This document shows, piece after piece, positions 22,226-35,964 of a stretch of DNA of 64,000 bases. The stretch lies in NCBI RefSeq assembly GCF_019703515.2, contig NC_059347.1, positions 21,648,501 to 21,712,500 of the forward strand, in the 5' to 3' direction. The translations under genes and the position numbers were made by a program. The number at the start of each line of letters is the position of its first letter. The first letter of the stretch is position 1. The notes beneath the pieces were generated by a model. The model did not search any database. It saw only the letters and a list, made by a program, of their open reading frames with translations, and had not been told where the DNA came from. This stretch comes from Myxocyprinus asiaticus. Lineage: Eukaryota > Chordata > Actinopteri > Cypriniformes > Catostomidae.

Positions 22226-25200
22226 TAGCATAATTTTTAGGATTTATCAGATTCACATCTTTATTGTACAGTATATTGCATAATAAAAGTGCATGCTGAA
22301 ATTAACAGCAAATCTTTTCCAAATGCTTCATTTATTTGCTTATTTACAAAAACATCCACTGGTAGGAAAAACACCTACAGACAGTCTCTCCAGTGGTTTC
22401 TGAATAGTTTCTAGCATGACATGTCAGACAACATTCCTGATGTTTCCTTGACACAGTGACAATGAAGTGACATGAAGTGAGGCTATTTGTATGTGATCCT
22501 CCCAGTGGTCACAATGCCAAGAATTCTCAATATCTACTAGCATTCAAAACACAACCACAAAGCCATATGACAGTTGTGAAGCAGACCTACATGGCAATGG
22601 GCAAGATGCATGTTCTTGACAGACATGTGTGTCTTCTGCTGTATCATGAGAGGGTTCCTCAAAGATTGAGGTCTTGTAAGATCATTATTCTATCCAGTTG
22701 ATGAATGGCATGAAACTTTTGGAACTCTTACTTAGCTCAAACTTTAGCAGTGGGTACAGTTTGTATACTTTCAGTTTGTTAGCATTAAGTCAATTTCTTT
22801 GAGATCAAAAAGTTTATTCAGTTTTTGTTGTGTTAATTATTATATCTGTAAATAAATAGCAGTTGAACTGAATAGTTTTGTTCCTGATTTTAATTTTCTA
22901 ATAAATATTTTTGCACCAAGTTAGAAGGTTTCCTTTATAATTTACAGCATTAGCTGAGAGAGAATTTGTGAGCAAAATGGACATTATAACTACCTAAATT
23001 AATCAGATAAAAAAATAAACAATAATAATAATAATATTGAAATCAGAATCAAATCAAGAGCCTGTGAATCAGTTGAATCAAATCAGGAAACCTGTATAAA
23101 TACCAGGCCCAGCCCTAACTATTATTTATAATGATTATAATAGAAGAATAAACAATTCTTTTGACAAGTAATATAGTTAATTTTTAGTCCGTTTATGATT
23201 TCCAAGCAAAATAGCAACTTGGTGGATTAATATTGAATGTGTATTCACAGGTGTGCGATTATCAGCATTTTACAATGGCTTTGAACACGACCTATCCAAT
23301 CAGAATTTAAAGTGAGAGTAAATTGTTTTAAAACATGTCTTATATACAACAAAGGTAGTGTTACTAAATTTGAACACCTAATGCCAGATATAATGACATA
23401 CAACATACGATCACCAGATGTGTTTTGAGCTTTGTTTAGTATTTTTCATGTATCTAATTTGCTCACCATAACTTGTAAACCTGAAATTAATAAACACAGT
23501 ACCATTACATTTTCTACTCTGGCCTACTTTAGAGTGCACTGAAAATGGGGCACTTATGATTAACTCTGTGCCTCTGATTAATCACAAAAATCTGCTTTGT
23601 ATCCTGACGCTGGCAACTGAGTCTAGTTTGAGTTGCAATGGCAAGAAACCCTTAACACTGACACAGAGCAGATGTTGGCAACATCCCCAGTTTAACTCTA
23701 AATGAAATGGCGGCAAAGAGCCAACAACCTGAGCTGCTTTCACTATGAAATTACATGTTTAAAATAGTGTGCTATTGCTGGGGCACAGGGGTGCAGTTTC
23801 TCAAGGAGAGGGAAAATGAAACCAGCTGTGATCAGTCAGAACCGGTTTGGGTACATCTGAAAAATCTGATGGGTAGACAGAAGACTCTTTTCATAAACAG
23901 TGCCAGTTTTGGATCTTTAGAGTTTTAGCTTTTAGGTTTTGTTTGATTGTTTGTTTGTTTTATTCCACATTTATTTCCTCATGTACTTTTTCCTACTCAA
24001 AATTCTAAATGGTGCTACTGGTTCCATCAAATAAAAAAGTTCATGAAAAAAAAAAATGGAGGGTTATATAATGTATTTGCTCAGGACTCTTGAATCCAAA
24101 ACAATATAGAGAAGAAGAACACACTGCCCTGAAGTGGAAATAAAATCAGCACAACATCACTCTGATGGAACCTAAGCAACATAAACAGAAAACATCTTAT
24201 TTCATTTCTGACTTCAGCGACATTTCATAATGTTACAGTAATTCACTGGTTCAAATTCAATTAATTCTCAAGAGTTACTAAGGGTCAGTATGCCTGTAGC
24301 AATCGCATGTTAAGTGATTAAGTTAAAATCAATGTGTTCCGAATGTCTAGCCACCCAATTCCAGACAAGAGCCACCATGTGGAAAATGTTCATGCATCCC
24401 AGATACTAAATAACACTTTATGGTCTCACAATGGTCTCAGTACTGTTAAGACTCCAGTACACTTCGGTTTTCCATGTGTTGCTATGTCTCACTCACAGTG
24501 CACGACACAAATTTTGTCATCAGCACAGTACGTGTGAACTGTCAACATGTAGCCCAGCTTTTCTATACACTCGTTTTGATATTTTCTTATTTTTTCAGCA
24601 TGAAGTGTATGTTGTTTAATTAAGTGAAAGTAATATAAAATGTGTTTATTTTATATGAAAATGAATAGTGTAATTTAGTCATTTAGGGAAATTAGGTCTA
24701 ATAACCATATAATTCCAAAAGAAATGCATAAGGTTAGAGTTTTTATTTCAGTGAAGTTAGTTTTATTACATTTCTTTAAAAAAAAAACTATAAATAAAAT
24801 ACATTATTACTGTATTCGGTCAAATTTGACCGGGAATACTAAGTTCTTTAACGAAGACTGTGGAAGGGTTAATAAATATGGTGGGCATAAAACTCACTCA
24901 TGGCTAGCACCTCAAGGGTCCCCAATTAAAGCAGGTAAATAAAAACATCATTTGGAAGAACAAGGGAACCTGTGAGAGACCAGAATGAACTCATGGGAAA
25001 ATCAACGAAAAGAGATTGATTGTTTTGTCAGCTAAAATTGAGCTATGCTTGTCCAACCTGCCCATACCGCATTCTTTCACTTGCTTCTTTGAACAGATGT
25101 GATGTAAAAGGCACCGTGCATCTGATTTTCAGAAAGATTTATGTGGCAATTACATAAAAACACTCCTTATTCTAACCCAAACCCTAAACCTAACCCTGAA

Positions 25201-25254
25201 TGGGAACAGCGTGCTTTCACTTACTTCTATGCGAATGTAGTATCTCGCTAGCCA
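22226..25254. other. Intergenic DNA, no gene seen
   Basis: AT-rich with AAT microsatellite traces (23021-23038). A lone hAT-like right terminus lies near 23040-23120, ending caggcccagcccta with no matching left end nearby. A perfect 16-base palindrome lies at 24817-24832 (cggtcaaatttgaccg). A CCCTAA-like stretch lies at 25171-25199. Confidence 0.5.
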
Positions 25255-25429
25255 GAGATTAAAATGGATGTGACTTCTGTACAGTGTTCCTCCTATTCAG
25301 TTGTAAACAGTGCTGCTCTTCCGGGTGTGTCGCATGTGCGTCAATTCTGGCGTGAACATGCGATGGAAGTGATGGTTAATAGTTAAAAGTACTTAAATAT
25401 TGATCTTTTTCACACCAAAAGTGATCTTG

Positions 25430-25676
25430 TCACTTTAGAAGACATAAATTTAACTGCTGGAGTTGTATGGATGATGTTTATTCTGACTGTCTGCTCTTTT
25501 AGGAGCTTCAAAAGTCAGATCACCAACAACTTGCAGTTTAAGGACCTACTGAGCTAAGATATTTTTCTGTTTTTCTTCAAACATGTTCTGCTGAAGAAAG
25601 TCATATACACCTGGGATATCATGAGGGTTAGTAAATTATGAGATAATTTTCATTTTTTGATGAACTAACCCTTTAA
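25430..25676. repeat. Partial MITE of the aactaacccttta type
   Basis: The right half reads catgagggttagtaaattat, then ttttcattttttgatgaact aaccctttaaa. This is the terminus of a very abundant fish inverted-repeat element (compare 35698 and 36614). The left terminus is missing. Confidence 0.5.
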
Positions 25677-28600
25677 ATGTTCTCCAAAACAGATGAGGTG
25701 TTTTTTTTTTAGGGTAAATGCTTTACTGAGTTTTAAATAAACAACCCATGTCGCTACCCTAAACCTTTAGCTTAAATGTAACCGATAGTGTAATTAAAGC
25801 AAATGTCAGGTGAAAATGCAATTGCTGAAGCAACCAATCATTTTAATTTCCATTCATTTTCACTTTCAGCTCACGAGTTGACTGGCGTATTTTGCTGCGG
25901 GTCCTATGCGTTGCAAGTACAACGCTCTAGCATTTCTAGCAACAGCAGAAGCTAATCATGCTTCAGTAAGCTTGTAAATGTAGGTGGTAATGTAATACAA
26001 ATGTTAAAAGTCATGCGCTAAAGTAAAAGGTGCTTTGATGTCATAAGATAAATTGTGCGAGGAAAAGAGTGAAAAGTAAATGTTTATGAACTGATAATCT
26101 GGCATTTTACACTTGATTTGTGTTAAAGTGAATAAAAGACGTTGTTAATGCGTCTCTAATACTTATTTCACCAGGAAACTGCCATGACACATGTAACGAG
26201 CCTCGTAAAACTCATTTTGCAAAAAAAAAGTAGTTATAGTAAAGTGATTCTGTGAGACCAGTTTGGAACAATCGCCAATCGGCACATCAGGGCCGAATAT
26301 GGTTGGAACATTTTTGAAACTACATACAGATTTCCTGTGTGATCATGCTGCAGAGGCACAAAGAGTTGGATGAGAGAGAACTTAAAAAACAAGAAGTCAT
26401 GTGACATTGTAGCTAAATATGTCAGCTAACAAGTCTATAGAAATAGTAACTTGGATTGCAAATTAATTATCTTATAAAATTATATTGTAATATTGTTGCA
26501 GTGTTCATCTTGTTGCTAGGGAAATTGTTTTCTACATTGCAATGCAATATTTTTCTCAGTGTAAATTTTAAGCTAATCTAAGATTAAAAAAATAATTTCT
26601 CAAATTAATATTTAATGTCCATGTATTTATTTATATATTTATTTCTTTGGTAAACAGCCATGTAATAAGTAGGACAATGTATAATGAGCCAGTCATAATC
26701 CCTTAAATAATTGAGATCATTTTGAATGACCACTTCACAGTGATCCTAAAAAAAATCATAAGTTTTAAGTGAAGCTGAGAAAGTGAAGTGTTTCCAACAC
26801 AAAACAGACATGCGACACTACCATAACAGTGTAGTTCTAACGTTTTAAGAGCTGTGCCATAGGAAAAATGTCTCACCTCAGCGTCTGAGGACCTAACCTT
26901 TCAGATCCTAACTGTATGTTTGGAAAGAGACCAGGAGAAGGAGATTTGCGTGCCTACTTCAAACCTTGGGTTAGCCTCACTAATTACTAGGAATGAAAGC
27001 ACCTCTTTATTAAAGAGTAACCTGAGTGCTCTACTGGGAGAGCGTTCCTGTGAGTAACTCACGGGAAGAGCAATCCAAGACTTGGAGTCATCATGGAGCA
27101 ACAAAAAAAGGAACAGAAAAGAAAATCTCAAGTTTAAGTCACCATTTCTCACAGGAAAAATAGAACAAGGAAAAGGAATGAAAGTATGATTGATGATTCC
27201 CTTAGAAACATTTCCCTTATGTAAGTGGAGTGCAAAAGGGATGAGGGATGCACAGAGCATCCACATCAACACAGTCAAGCATGAGTGCAAACATATTGCA
27301 AATAAAAATAAATAGCTTCAGTGGTCATTAATCATGGAAGTGAAAATATGGTAAATCACCTGGAAATCTTGTCATTAAAATTTTATAATGATTATTAAAC
27401 CAGTTCCAGTTTTTAAGTTTTCCCTCCCTTTAGTTTAATGTCAGAATGCCAAAAAAAAAAAAAAAAAAATAAAAAAAATATTTATTTTTGTATATATATA
27501 TATATATGTATGTATGTATGTATGATATTGATTCAGGATTACATTTTCTGTCCAGGTATTTTGAGAATCACCCGTATACAGTCAATAATCAAAATTGAGG
27601 ATTGAATTAAAATCTTAGTGTACAACTTAGTCATCAACTAGGACCATATGAAGGGGTGAATATGAAACTATGCTGTAGGCCAAATTTGGCATGTGGACAA
27701 GTAGTTTGGAACCCATGCTCAACAATCAGTTGTCCATGAATTCTACCAACAAGTTTTACACAGGTATCAAACACACTAAATCTCTAACTTGGAATCTTCA
27801 TTCTTTTTCACACAATCATAGAGTTTTGATATGTCTCTATAAATAAGGATTTCCCTAAGGGAAGAGAGGGCATATCATATTCTGACTGTGTTCTGACATG
27901 CAAATCAAAAATTCTGAGTGAGTGTGGTAGTTGACAGATTCAGTGTTTTAAAACCCCCATCACGTAGTCCTGAAAACACTAACAGCTTCATTCGCTAACC
28001 AAATTGCTGCAAGTCAGGCTGTCACCGTAGCAACTGCAGCTGCTACCCTGCCAGTTGCCAATCAAACAGAATAGCATCCTTTGCATCCTGCAACATATAT
28101 GCACATTGTCAAGTGTAACCCAAATAGTAAGTGGTGCATTGAGGAATAAAAGTGGATGGAAGTCAAGAGGGAGGGGTGGCTACATTCAAACTGAGGTAAT
28201 TATAGACAGCTGGAGAGGAAATGATTTAGTGTAGAATATTACTTCTTTCTTCAGGGATTTACAATCAGTTTGACGCAGTGAGACGTTCATATTGTTTGCC
28301 GCTGTGTTTTCCCCCAAGCTTTAAAATCTAAAGAAATCCAAAAATATCAAACTGTATTTAATTATTATGCTATTTGAATGATATATATTTGACACCAGCC
28401 ATTGTTTTAATATATTTTGAACACATAAGCTGTGTCTAGGCTTTAGTTTTAGCAGATACTGTGGGTAATGATACATCCAAGCATGATTACCTGAATACAT
28501 TTGCATCGTGTGAGGTTTTGGCTGTCAACACAAAAGCAATGATAGGCTATAGATCACAAACAATCAGTTCAAAACTAAACCTGTACTCTAGAATACCTAA

Positions 28601-30035
28601 AGAAGAAGAAGAAGAAGATCATTGACATGTTATGTATACGTGAACTACACATGCACACACTTTTTTTTTTAATTACTTGGAATGCAATTCTGTCATCAAT
28701 CCCTCCACCATATTTTGAACACAAAACAAAACTTACAATTTCACCATTGACTTATAATTACATTACATGCTAATACCATTCACTTGTTTATTTATCTTTT
28801 TATAGGTAAATATCACGCAATTAACTCCAACATGGCTACGCTGTGAGTGACGCATAGCAATAGTGCTAGAGATCATGCCAACATGATTCTCACAAACAAC
28901 CCTCATTAACATCTGCACCCCATTATCTCTAATAGCTACACCTCTGTCATCTGTTTTCTATTTCAAATTATGACTTTTCAACAGAAATTACAGTCAAGTA
29001 CAAATTTTCTGCACTATGCATAGCACTGACTAGATGTTGCAGTGTTGTTGATGTGCACATTCACTAGACTGACTTGAGATTTCATTCAAGCCAAGTGGAG
29101 CACTGAAATATTTGGGCAGTTCACCCAGCTGCCATGGCAACAGGAATTTTACAGAGGCATAGGCCTATGGTGAGATGCTTTTCACTTTGCCTTCACCAAC
29201 CAATGGCTGGGATTTAGGCCAATCCATTTGTCTGTACTATGCAGTGTAGTAGTAATGCAGAGACTGGGACTGCATGAGGTGTGGAGCTTGAGGAGTGGGG
29301 ATTCCCTCTACTAAACAGCACACTGACACCAATTACAGGGACAGAAGACAACAGCTCACTGTTAAACAGCAATATATCACAACATGTGTGCAAATTTATA
29401 TTTCAAACTATTTTTCTAGTTTTAAAGATGTGGTTATTGGTCAGATTTTTAATGTGAATTTGCATCTGTTTTGAAGTACAGATTGCATATGCTTATACTG
29501 AGGGAATATTTGACTTGTTACATTAAAAAAACAAAAACAACATACATTCATGTCTTTTATGGAACTTCCAGAAAAAAGAAAGAAATCCTGATCAATGCCA
29601 CACATTTTTCTTTGTAAAAATATCTATTAACACTAAATGAAATAATAAAATACTGCTACTACTAATACTATTATAACAGGATATTTAAATAACATATATA
29701 GTTTAATAACTTGATTTCTAGTATAACTAAAATAATATGGTACTACCATTTTGTACTTGCATTGTGTAGTAACAAACTATTATGTTATATAATACCAAAC
29801 ATAGTAAATATGTGATATATTATTCATAGAATAATTATATATAGTTTAGTAACTTTTTGTATAGAATAACATATTCTTATCAAAGCACTGAATGGTAGTT
29901 ATTTAATGGCAGGCAAAAAAATAAAAAATAAAAATAAACATTAATGAATAAGTGTAAAGGGTTTTGCTGAGATGACAAAAATGTCAGTATATATGCAAAA
30001 AGACAAATAAAACAAACTTAAATGAGCTCTCAATA
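25677..30035. other. Intergenic DNA downstream of setbp1
   Basis: Largely unique-looking, AT-rich DNA. Simple repeats are at 27451-27527 (A-rich, then TA and TATG) and 28601-28618 (GAA). Two stretches, near 28000-28300 and 29030-29340, are less AT-biased and could be conserved non-coding DNA. The minus-strand frame at 26901-27290 has no recognisable motif. Confidence 0.45.
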
Positions 30036-33000
30036 AATTCATTTATTATTTTTTTGCACAATGAATGACATGAACAAGATCAACTGTATTTTAAGTGCTC
30101 AATACTGTTCACCAGAGATGGGTTGCACAAAAATGAGCTTTACAGTAAGAAAAAGGAGAAATAAAAAAATAAAACTACAAGATCATGAAAGGCAAACATG
30201 GCCAAACACATGCAAGCGTATATGTATGTACATATGTACAGCGTAGTACTTGTATTTATAAACATGTCTGTATACACAGTTACACAAAACATGAATATAT
30301 ACATTCATCCTATGTACAATGTATATGTTTGTGTATATCAGTATTTAATCTTTTCTAAATACGTCCATTATTTGCTGTTTTTAATATCCATACAATTTAC
30401 AAAATCCTTTGAATTTAAAATCCATTAGAAAAAAAAAAAAACATATCAAACAATGTATAAGATCTTATCCAAAATTGAAATTCAATTCTTCAAAATTTGA
30501 AGGCATACAATCAAGGAGGGCATGCAGATACAGAAATCAAATTATCAAAATGGTCATAACACCATATGTATGAATTAAAAATCTGAGAGTGATGAGCATG
30601 TGTTGTCCTTGTCAGAAATATTCCTTTTTGATCAACACTTAATTTGTATTATAACTTCATTAATAACAATACAAATTAAAATATGACAATAGTGACGACA
30701 TTTGAGCAGATAACATTCTCTTGGTGAATGGTAACATTCCTCGACACAAACAGCATGTAATGGAGTCGCTATTGTAAAAGCAAAAACATAAAAAATACAC
30801 CTTATCTTCACAAGTCACCACATATCAGCTGGTGGAGAAAATATAATGGGTATTTTCAAACCACAGAAGCTAAGCAAATTAAGCTGCCAGGCCTTGTTAC
30901 CAAAACAAATTTCTTGTTTCTGAAAACTGCTATGGTGTACATTTTACTGTCTTTCGGTGCTTAAAGCACTAATAAAGGTAACATTTTTGGCAATGTTTCC
31001 AGGTGATTAGCAAAACCAGTCCAAATGAACGTGTCTTACAAAAATGTCCACTCCAGTACAACTGGCTGAGGCAAATAGCTGCCAGCTTATATTATTTATT
31101 TTAGCTTAAATGCACTGCAAGTTATCACAAGGACAGAATGGTTCATAACACCAAATGGCATTTTAAGCCACTATGTGTCCTGCTTTGGACAACTGAGAGT
31201 TAAACATATTGACATGATTCTTAGGCATGATTCATGCAGCTTTTCAGCAACCTAGAGATGGCAGACTATATACATGGGACAATTTGTTGAGTTTAACATT
31301 CGATTAAGGCTGCACTGCTTAGAGGGTCACTTTTTCCTCCCCTAGACAATGATTAGAACTGCAAAAGAAATGCTAGTTTCAGCACAATTGACAATCAATT
31401 GATCAGTACAACTATTCAAATTTAAAATCTCAGTAAGACCACTTCATTGTTTAAATTGGCTTAAAGAAAACAGAAAGCTTACAAAAGAGAAAATGCTAAA
31501 AAAAGCCTCAGTGGATTCACAGCAATAACCTGATGCATAGTAAATAAGCATGTATTATTTTCAAAAACCCTTGGCGGGTTTGGTTATACATATATTTTGT
31601 GTGTATTTAGGTGTGTAACAGATGGTATCTGGTCACTGAACTGTTACCAAATTCAGATTTGGTAAATACATGTATTTAAATGTATTTATAGTCAGAATGA
31701 AGCCTATTACAGTAAGGCAACTGACCTGAAAGATCTAAGCTGTGAAGGTGTATTGAAATAACATCTAACATTAAAACCAGGAGAGTGAACAAGATTATTG
31801 TTTATATACATTCTTCACTGATATCTGAAAAGTTCCCTGTACCTAAACATGTTATGGATTTATAGACGAACATAAGGCACATTTCTATATACAGTATATA
31901 TATATATATATATTCACAAATGAAAAGCTATTCAAATTAGGACCACATTCAAGTTCTATTCCGACTCAACATCTTTTTATGTTTTTATTATTAAATCAGT
32001 AAAACTCCTAAAATAGCGCAGGACACATTTTTGATTAGTTTGCAACGTCCTATGTTTGGATGATCACCTAAATAGTCTTCTGTGTACATTCTGGTTTCTA
32101 TTTTTCCAATCCAAGCAACAGAGTAATCAACAAATAACCACACCACCACACTTAGTATCCATTCATAGTAAAATACACAAGCAGCTAAACTGAAACTGAT
32201 ATTTCCTATGATATACTGCCTACACTGAAGCTTTGGTCATGTGGATATCTAATACTGACAGGTATATAGACATACTATTATTGTTTAGTTAACAAGAGCA
32301 GGCACATTCTCAAACAGACTCTGGAGAAGGCAACTTGGTTACTCTGTTGAGCAACCAAGCAAGAACTTGTTTTCCAGTCAGATAATGAAAACATTGTCCA
32401 GATGCTCAATTTTACTTAAAGCGAGAAAACCAACATTGTGACACTGTGTAATACTTCAGCCCACCCAAAGCTGTTCTACAAAAGAAAAAAAAGGAAAAGA
32501 AGTAAGTGCTTTGTTGGTTTTAAATGCAACCTTAGCATTTTTCATCGAATCTGCTGTGAACTACAGTGTCTTCAGGTTACTGTGATTTATTTCGGTGTCC
32601 TGTCTTCAACAACCCTTCAATCTGCAGTGATACCACTTCGTTGAGATTACATTAGTAAATATGTTTCTCCATTTGAACACAAGCTTCCTTATGTCACATC
32701 TACTTCTATTTGGTTAAAAAAGAAAACAGAAAACATTATTTCAAATATTATATGGTTTTTGATTTGATATGCTGACAGTATAGGTAGATCTAAAATACTT
32801 TCAAATGTTCATAGAATACGTTGCTATATACTGTCAAACTATCAAAACGCCTCTGAAAAGGGTTTCATTTAAAAGTATTGCCATTAGTTCATGCCTGGAA
32901 CACACCTGAGCACAGGCAAATGTATGGAAGTGTGTGTATGCAAGTTAGCGAGTTACTGTTGACTTTTTTTTTTTTTTTTTTAAATCAACCTTTGCCAGAA

Positions 33001-33434
33001 GATCTATGCTTTGTGCTTGTGAAGAGAGAAGAAGAAGAAGAAGAAGAAGAAAAAAACAACAAAGGAAAAAGTGCACAGTACTCTAATTTAAGTTCATTTA
33101 CATGTGCTGGTAGATTATGGCTAAAGCCATAGTTTCAATATCCTCATAGTTATGGGCTTTGGGAGAATAAAAGTTCTGAAACCGAAAGCAGAGCTCTTTA
33201 GACTACAACCATGATCCAAATTCTCAGTGAATGCCCATTAAAATGTGCCAGTAGAATCAAAGCAATGAAACGATACAAAGACCCAAGCACAAGGCTAACT
33301 CACAGTGCACTGTTAGAACCTCTCTAATGAGAGGCAAGATTAGCTTCTCTCGTGTTCCCTTTACCTTTGTGGTTAGGATGCTCTATTTGAAGCTCTGGCT
33401 GAACTTTGTGCCAGTGCTTGCCTCCCTGCGTGGA
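30036..33434 (-). other. setbp1: Putative 3' UTR of setbp1
   Basis: The ~3.4 kb immediately downstream of the setbp1 stop codon is free of recognisable transposons, unlike the flanking introns. A minus-strand AATAAA lies at 30047-30042. SETBP1 genes are known for long 3' UTRs. The DNA carries simple repeats: a (TA)n run near 31890-31911, T-rich 32965-32981 and (GAA)n 33027-33050. The 3' end is inferred and other AATAAA motifs exist. Confidence 0.35.
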
Positions 33435-33829
33435 CTATGGGCTGGGTTGGGATCTGGCCATGTATACCACTGACTCAATGGCGTCAGTAATGGAGTCGTG
33501 ATTGGAGAACTCAAGCTGAGCAGGCACCAGACCGGTGTGAAGATTCCTTTTCCCAGGAAGGTCCACACACTTCTCTAGAACTGGCATCTGCCCCAGCAAT
33601 CCCTCCTCGAGAGAAAGTGGCTGCTTCCTCGGCCTCCCCCTACGTCTCTTCACTATGTTATTCCCTGTCTTGGCTTGCCTCTGAAGCCTCTTGACTTTCA
33701 GAATCTTGTTGACGTGGTCCAGGTTCTTCTTGGTGGTGAGGATCTTGGAAAAGGCACACATTTTTTGCATGTCATACTGAATCTCTTCCACTTCATCACG
33801 ATTGTGCCTCCTCTTGTAGGAACTGGACT
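33435..33829 (-). CDS. setbp1: SET-binding protein 1, last coding exon
   Basis: After acceptor ctttcatcaccag the exon encodes SSSYKRRHNRDEVEEIQYDM, then KNLDHVNKILKVKRLQRQAK, then VKRRRGRPRKQP (third AT-hook, minor-groove DNA binding), then GQMPVLEKCVDLPGKRN. These match the C-terminal part of vertebrate SETBP1, within the region reported to bind the SET oncoprotein. Phase 1 in fits the donor of the giant exon and restores a Glu codon. The frame ends MARSQPSP then TAG at 33437-33435. The human protein continues here with long proline repeats and a basic tail. The DNA after this stop stays open for 36 codons and looks like that tail (see findings). Confidence 0.95.
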
Positions 33830-34149
33830 CTGGTGATGAAAGAAAGACAAAATAAGAATGAGAAGCTACAATGGCCACGTACACGCTGCAAAGTTTTGGA
33901 AGAGACAACCGCATTCAAATGCGGGAGTGAATGCTCTGAATTATTGTCCTGTGTGTGTGTATACAATACAAGAGTCAATCAATGAAATACAATGAAATCA
34001 TTACACATTAAACTGATTGGAAAAACTACGGTGGAGAAAGACAGAATTATGTCAAAATTTGCGAAAGAGCAAAGACACCTATCTCTTTTCATGTGATTTG
34101 CTTGCACTACACCTGCAGAAGAATCATTAACACATCTAGTCGTCTAAAC
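33830..34149 (-). other. setbp1: Last setbp1 intron, segment beside the acceptor
   Basis: Unremarkable AT-rich intron DNA with a short CA/TG run near 33950-33960. No additional exon is recognised. Confidence 0.55.
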
Positions 34150-34154
34150 TATGT

Positions 34155-34672
34155 GGCCCTATTCACACTTGGTATTAATATGTGTTGTGGGCAATCCATT
34201 TGAAATGGGACGACACTAAAGATAGGTGTAAAATGGGTCCAAAATGTTTTGAGATATGTCCACTTCAACCACATTTGGGGGTGGTAGCATGTATGTGACC
34301 ACACTGGACTCAGAGCGTAAACACTTATCCATTCGAACAGCAGCAAAACAACGCCTTGAGTACTTGTAAATCAAATGCTATGCTAAAACAAGTGTAATGT
34401 GTACTCCACTAATATAAATGAGAATTCTGCTTGACACATCAAGTATTAAAACAAGTATTAAAAATGCTGCACTTTTTTGCACTTGATCATCATGCATTAA
34501 CATGACATAGTGATTGATTTAGCCTATGTCATCATGAAATCAGAGACCCTCCTTTAAAATCAGAATACGAGTGATTAAAAGTGACCTCTCTTAGTCTCAT
34601 GCCTGTTCACCTGTGATCAGATTGACAAAAACTAACTTTTGTTTGTTTTTAATACCAGGTTTTAATGGGGCC
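34155..34672. mobile_element. MITE with ggccc termini and 5-bp TSD
   Basis: The left end ggccctattcacacttggta and the right end taccaggttttaatggggcc are inverted copies with a few mismatches. TATGT stands on both sides (34150-34154 and 34673-34677). No coding capacity. The terminal sequence is a common fish MITE type; the superfamily is not certain. Confidence 0.75.
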
Positions 34673-34677
34673 TATGT

Positions 34678-35697
34678 GTACAGAACTGGATTAAACAGAA
34701 GAAGAGTGACAACTGTCTTTAGCTGCAGTGTGCACATGGCCAATGAGACACTGATTGTGAAAAATGTGCAGTCCAATAAACATTTGGACAGAAATTTGTT
34801 ATAATATAATTGATTTGCACATCATCTGGCTAGTCGAAGCACTGATATTTCTAAAATAAACTCAGGACCCAAGTGAGTCATGACATATCCAACCAGACTG
34901 AGAGATATAAACTTTCTTCTTGTGGTAAATGACTTGACAATTCAATATGTCAACACTTTAATTTGTATCAGCACGTTTAAATATTCATGTTACACTAAGG
35001 TTGATAACAATCAATACATCCAGATTTGATGAGCTTAAGCAGTTTATCATAATCGCCTGTCAGTCTAACAGAGTGAACTGTTAATAAACTAGCACACGAG
35101 AGGAGAGAAGTCTGAAGTAACAACTCACTTAACACTTGACATGTGGATAACTGCATACATGCACATAATCGGGAACATAATTAGGGAACAGAGAAACCTC
35201 CCACTTATCAGTCCACCAGTGAATATAGTCAGTGTTCACATCCAAAGTGAATAGATGTGTCTGTAAATGGGAGTAATAAACTATGAGGCCTCAGATACAT
35301 TTGTGATTAATTTACTGCCTCTACACTTCACGTTGGAGCTTTGGAAGGAAGCCCAGATCAGAGGATATGCTGGGTTTCTGGCAGCCTTGTTTGAAATGAG
35401 TTCAGACAGCCTAAACCTGCCTAAAATGTGTGTTCCACATCTAAGATCTCTCCTGCACTCTCATAATATGTCTCGGGAGGTGTCTCTTTTTCTCTTTTTT
35501 CTTGTTGATTGCCACTCCACTTGTAGGTTTCAGTGAAAACAAACAACAGCTGTAATTTGAGGAAGATTTTTAGAGCTGGACAGAGATCTGGGGGATAATA
35601 TGTATTTACAAGTTTCTCTTATGAGTTTACAAAGAGTGCACCTGTGCAAAACTCGAAAACAGGATATGCTCCATGATTGAGCGACACAAATGAATCC
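34678..35697 (-). other. setbp1: Last setbp1 intron, unassigned segment
   Basis: No repeat or exon recognised. A plus-strand frame at 35267-35536 has no motif and is opposite to the gene. Confidence 0.45.
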
Positions 35698-35964
35698 TTT
35701 AAAGGATAGTTCACTCAAACATTTTTAATTCTGTTATCATTTACTCACCCTCATGTTGTTCCAACCCCATATGAATATTAAGCAATGCTATGTTAGTCTC
35801 AGTCACCTTGTACTTTCATTGCATCTTTTTTTCCATACTATGACAATAAATGGTGACTGAGGCTGCCATTCTGCCTAACATCTCCTTTTGTGTATCACAG
35901 AAGAAAGTCATATGGGTTTGGAACAAAATAAGGATGAGTAAATGATGACAGAATTTTCATTTTT
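35698..35964. mobile_element. MITE of the aaagggatagttcaccc type
   Basis: The left end aaaggatagttcactcaaac and the inner motif tcatttactcaccctcatgt are mirrored at the right by gatgagtaaatgatgacaga attttcattttt. The terminal ~12 bases of the right end are lost. It is one of the most abundant inverted-repeat families in fish genomes. Confidence 0.8.

Noticed and set aside
24817..24832. Perfect 16-bp palindrome cggtcaaatttgaccg
   Set aside because: Too short for a structured RNA or origin; probably the tip of a decayed inverted-repeat element, without supporting ends.
26901..27290. 129-codon minus-strand frame with a hydrophobic start resembling a signal peptide
   Set aside because: No homology recognised, no splice or promoter context, and Phe/Leu-rich composition expected from AT-rich DNA.
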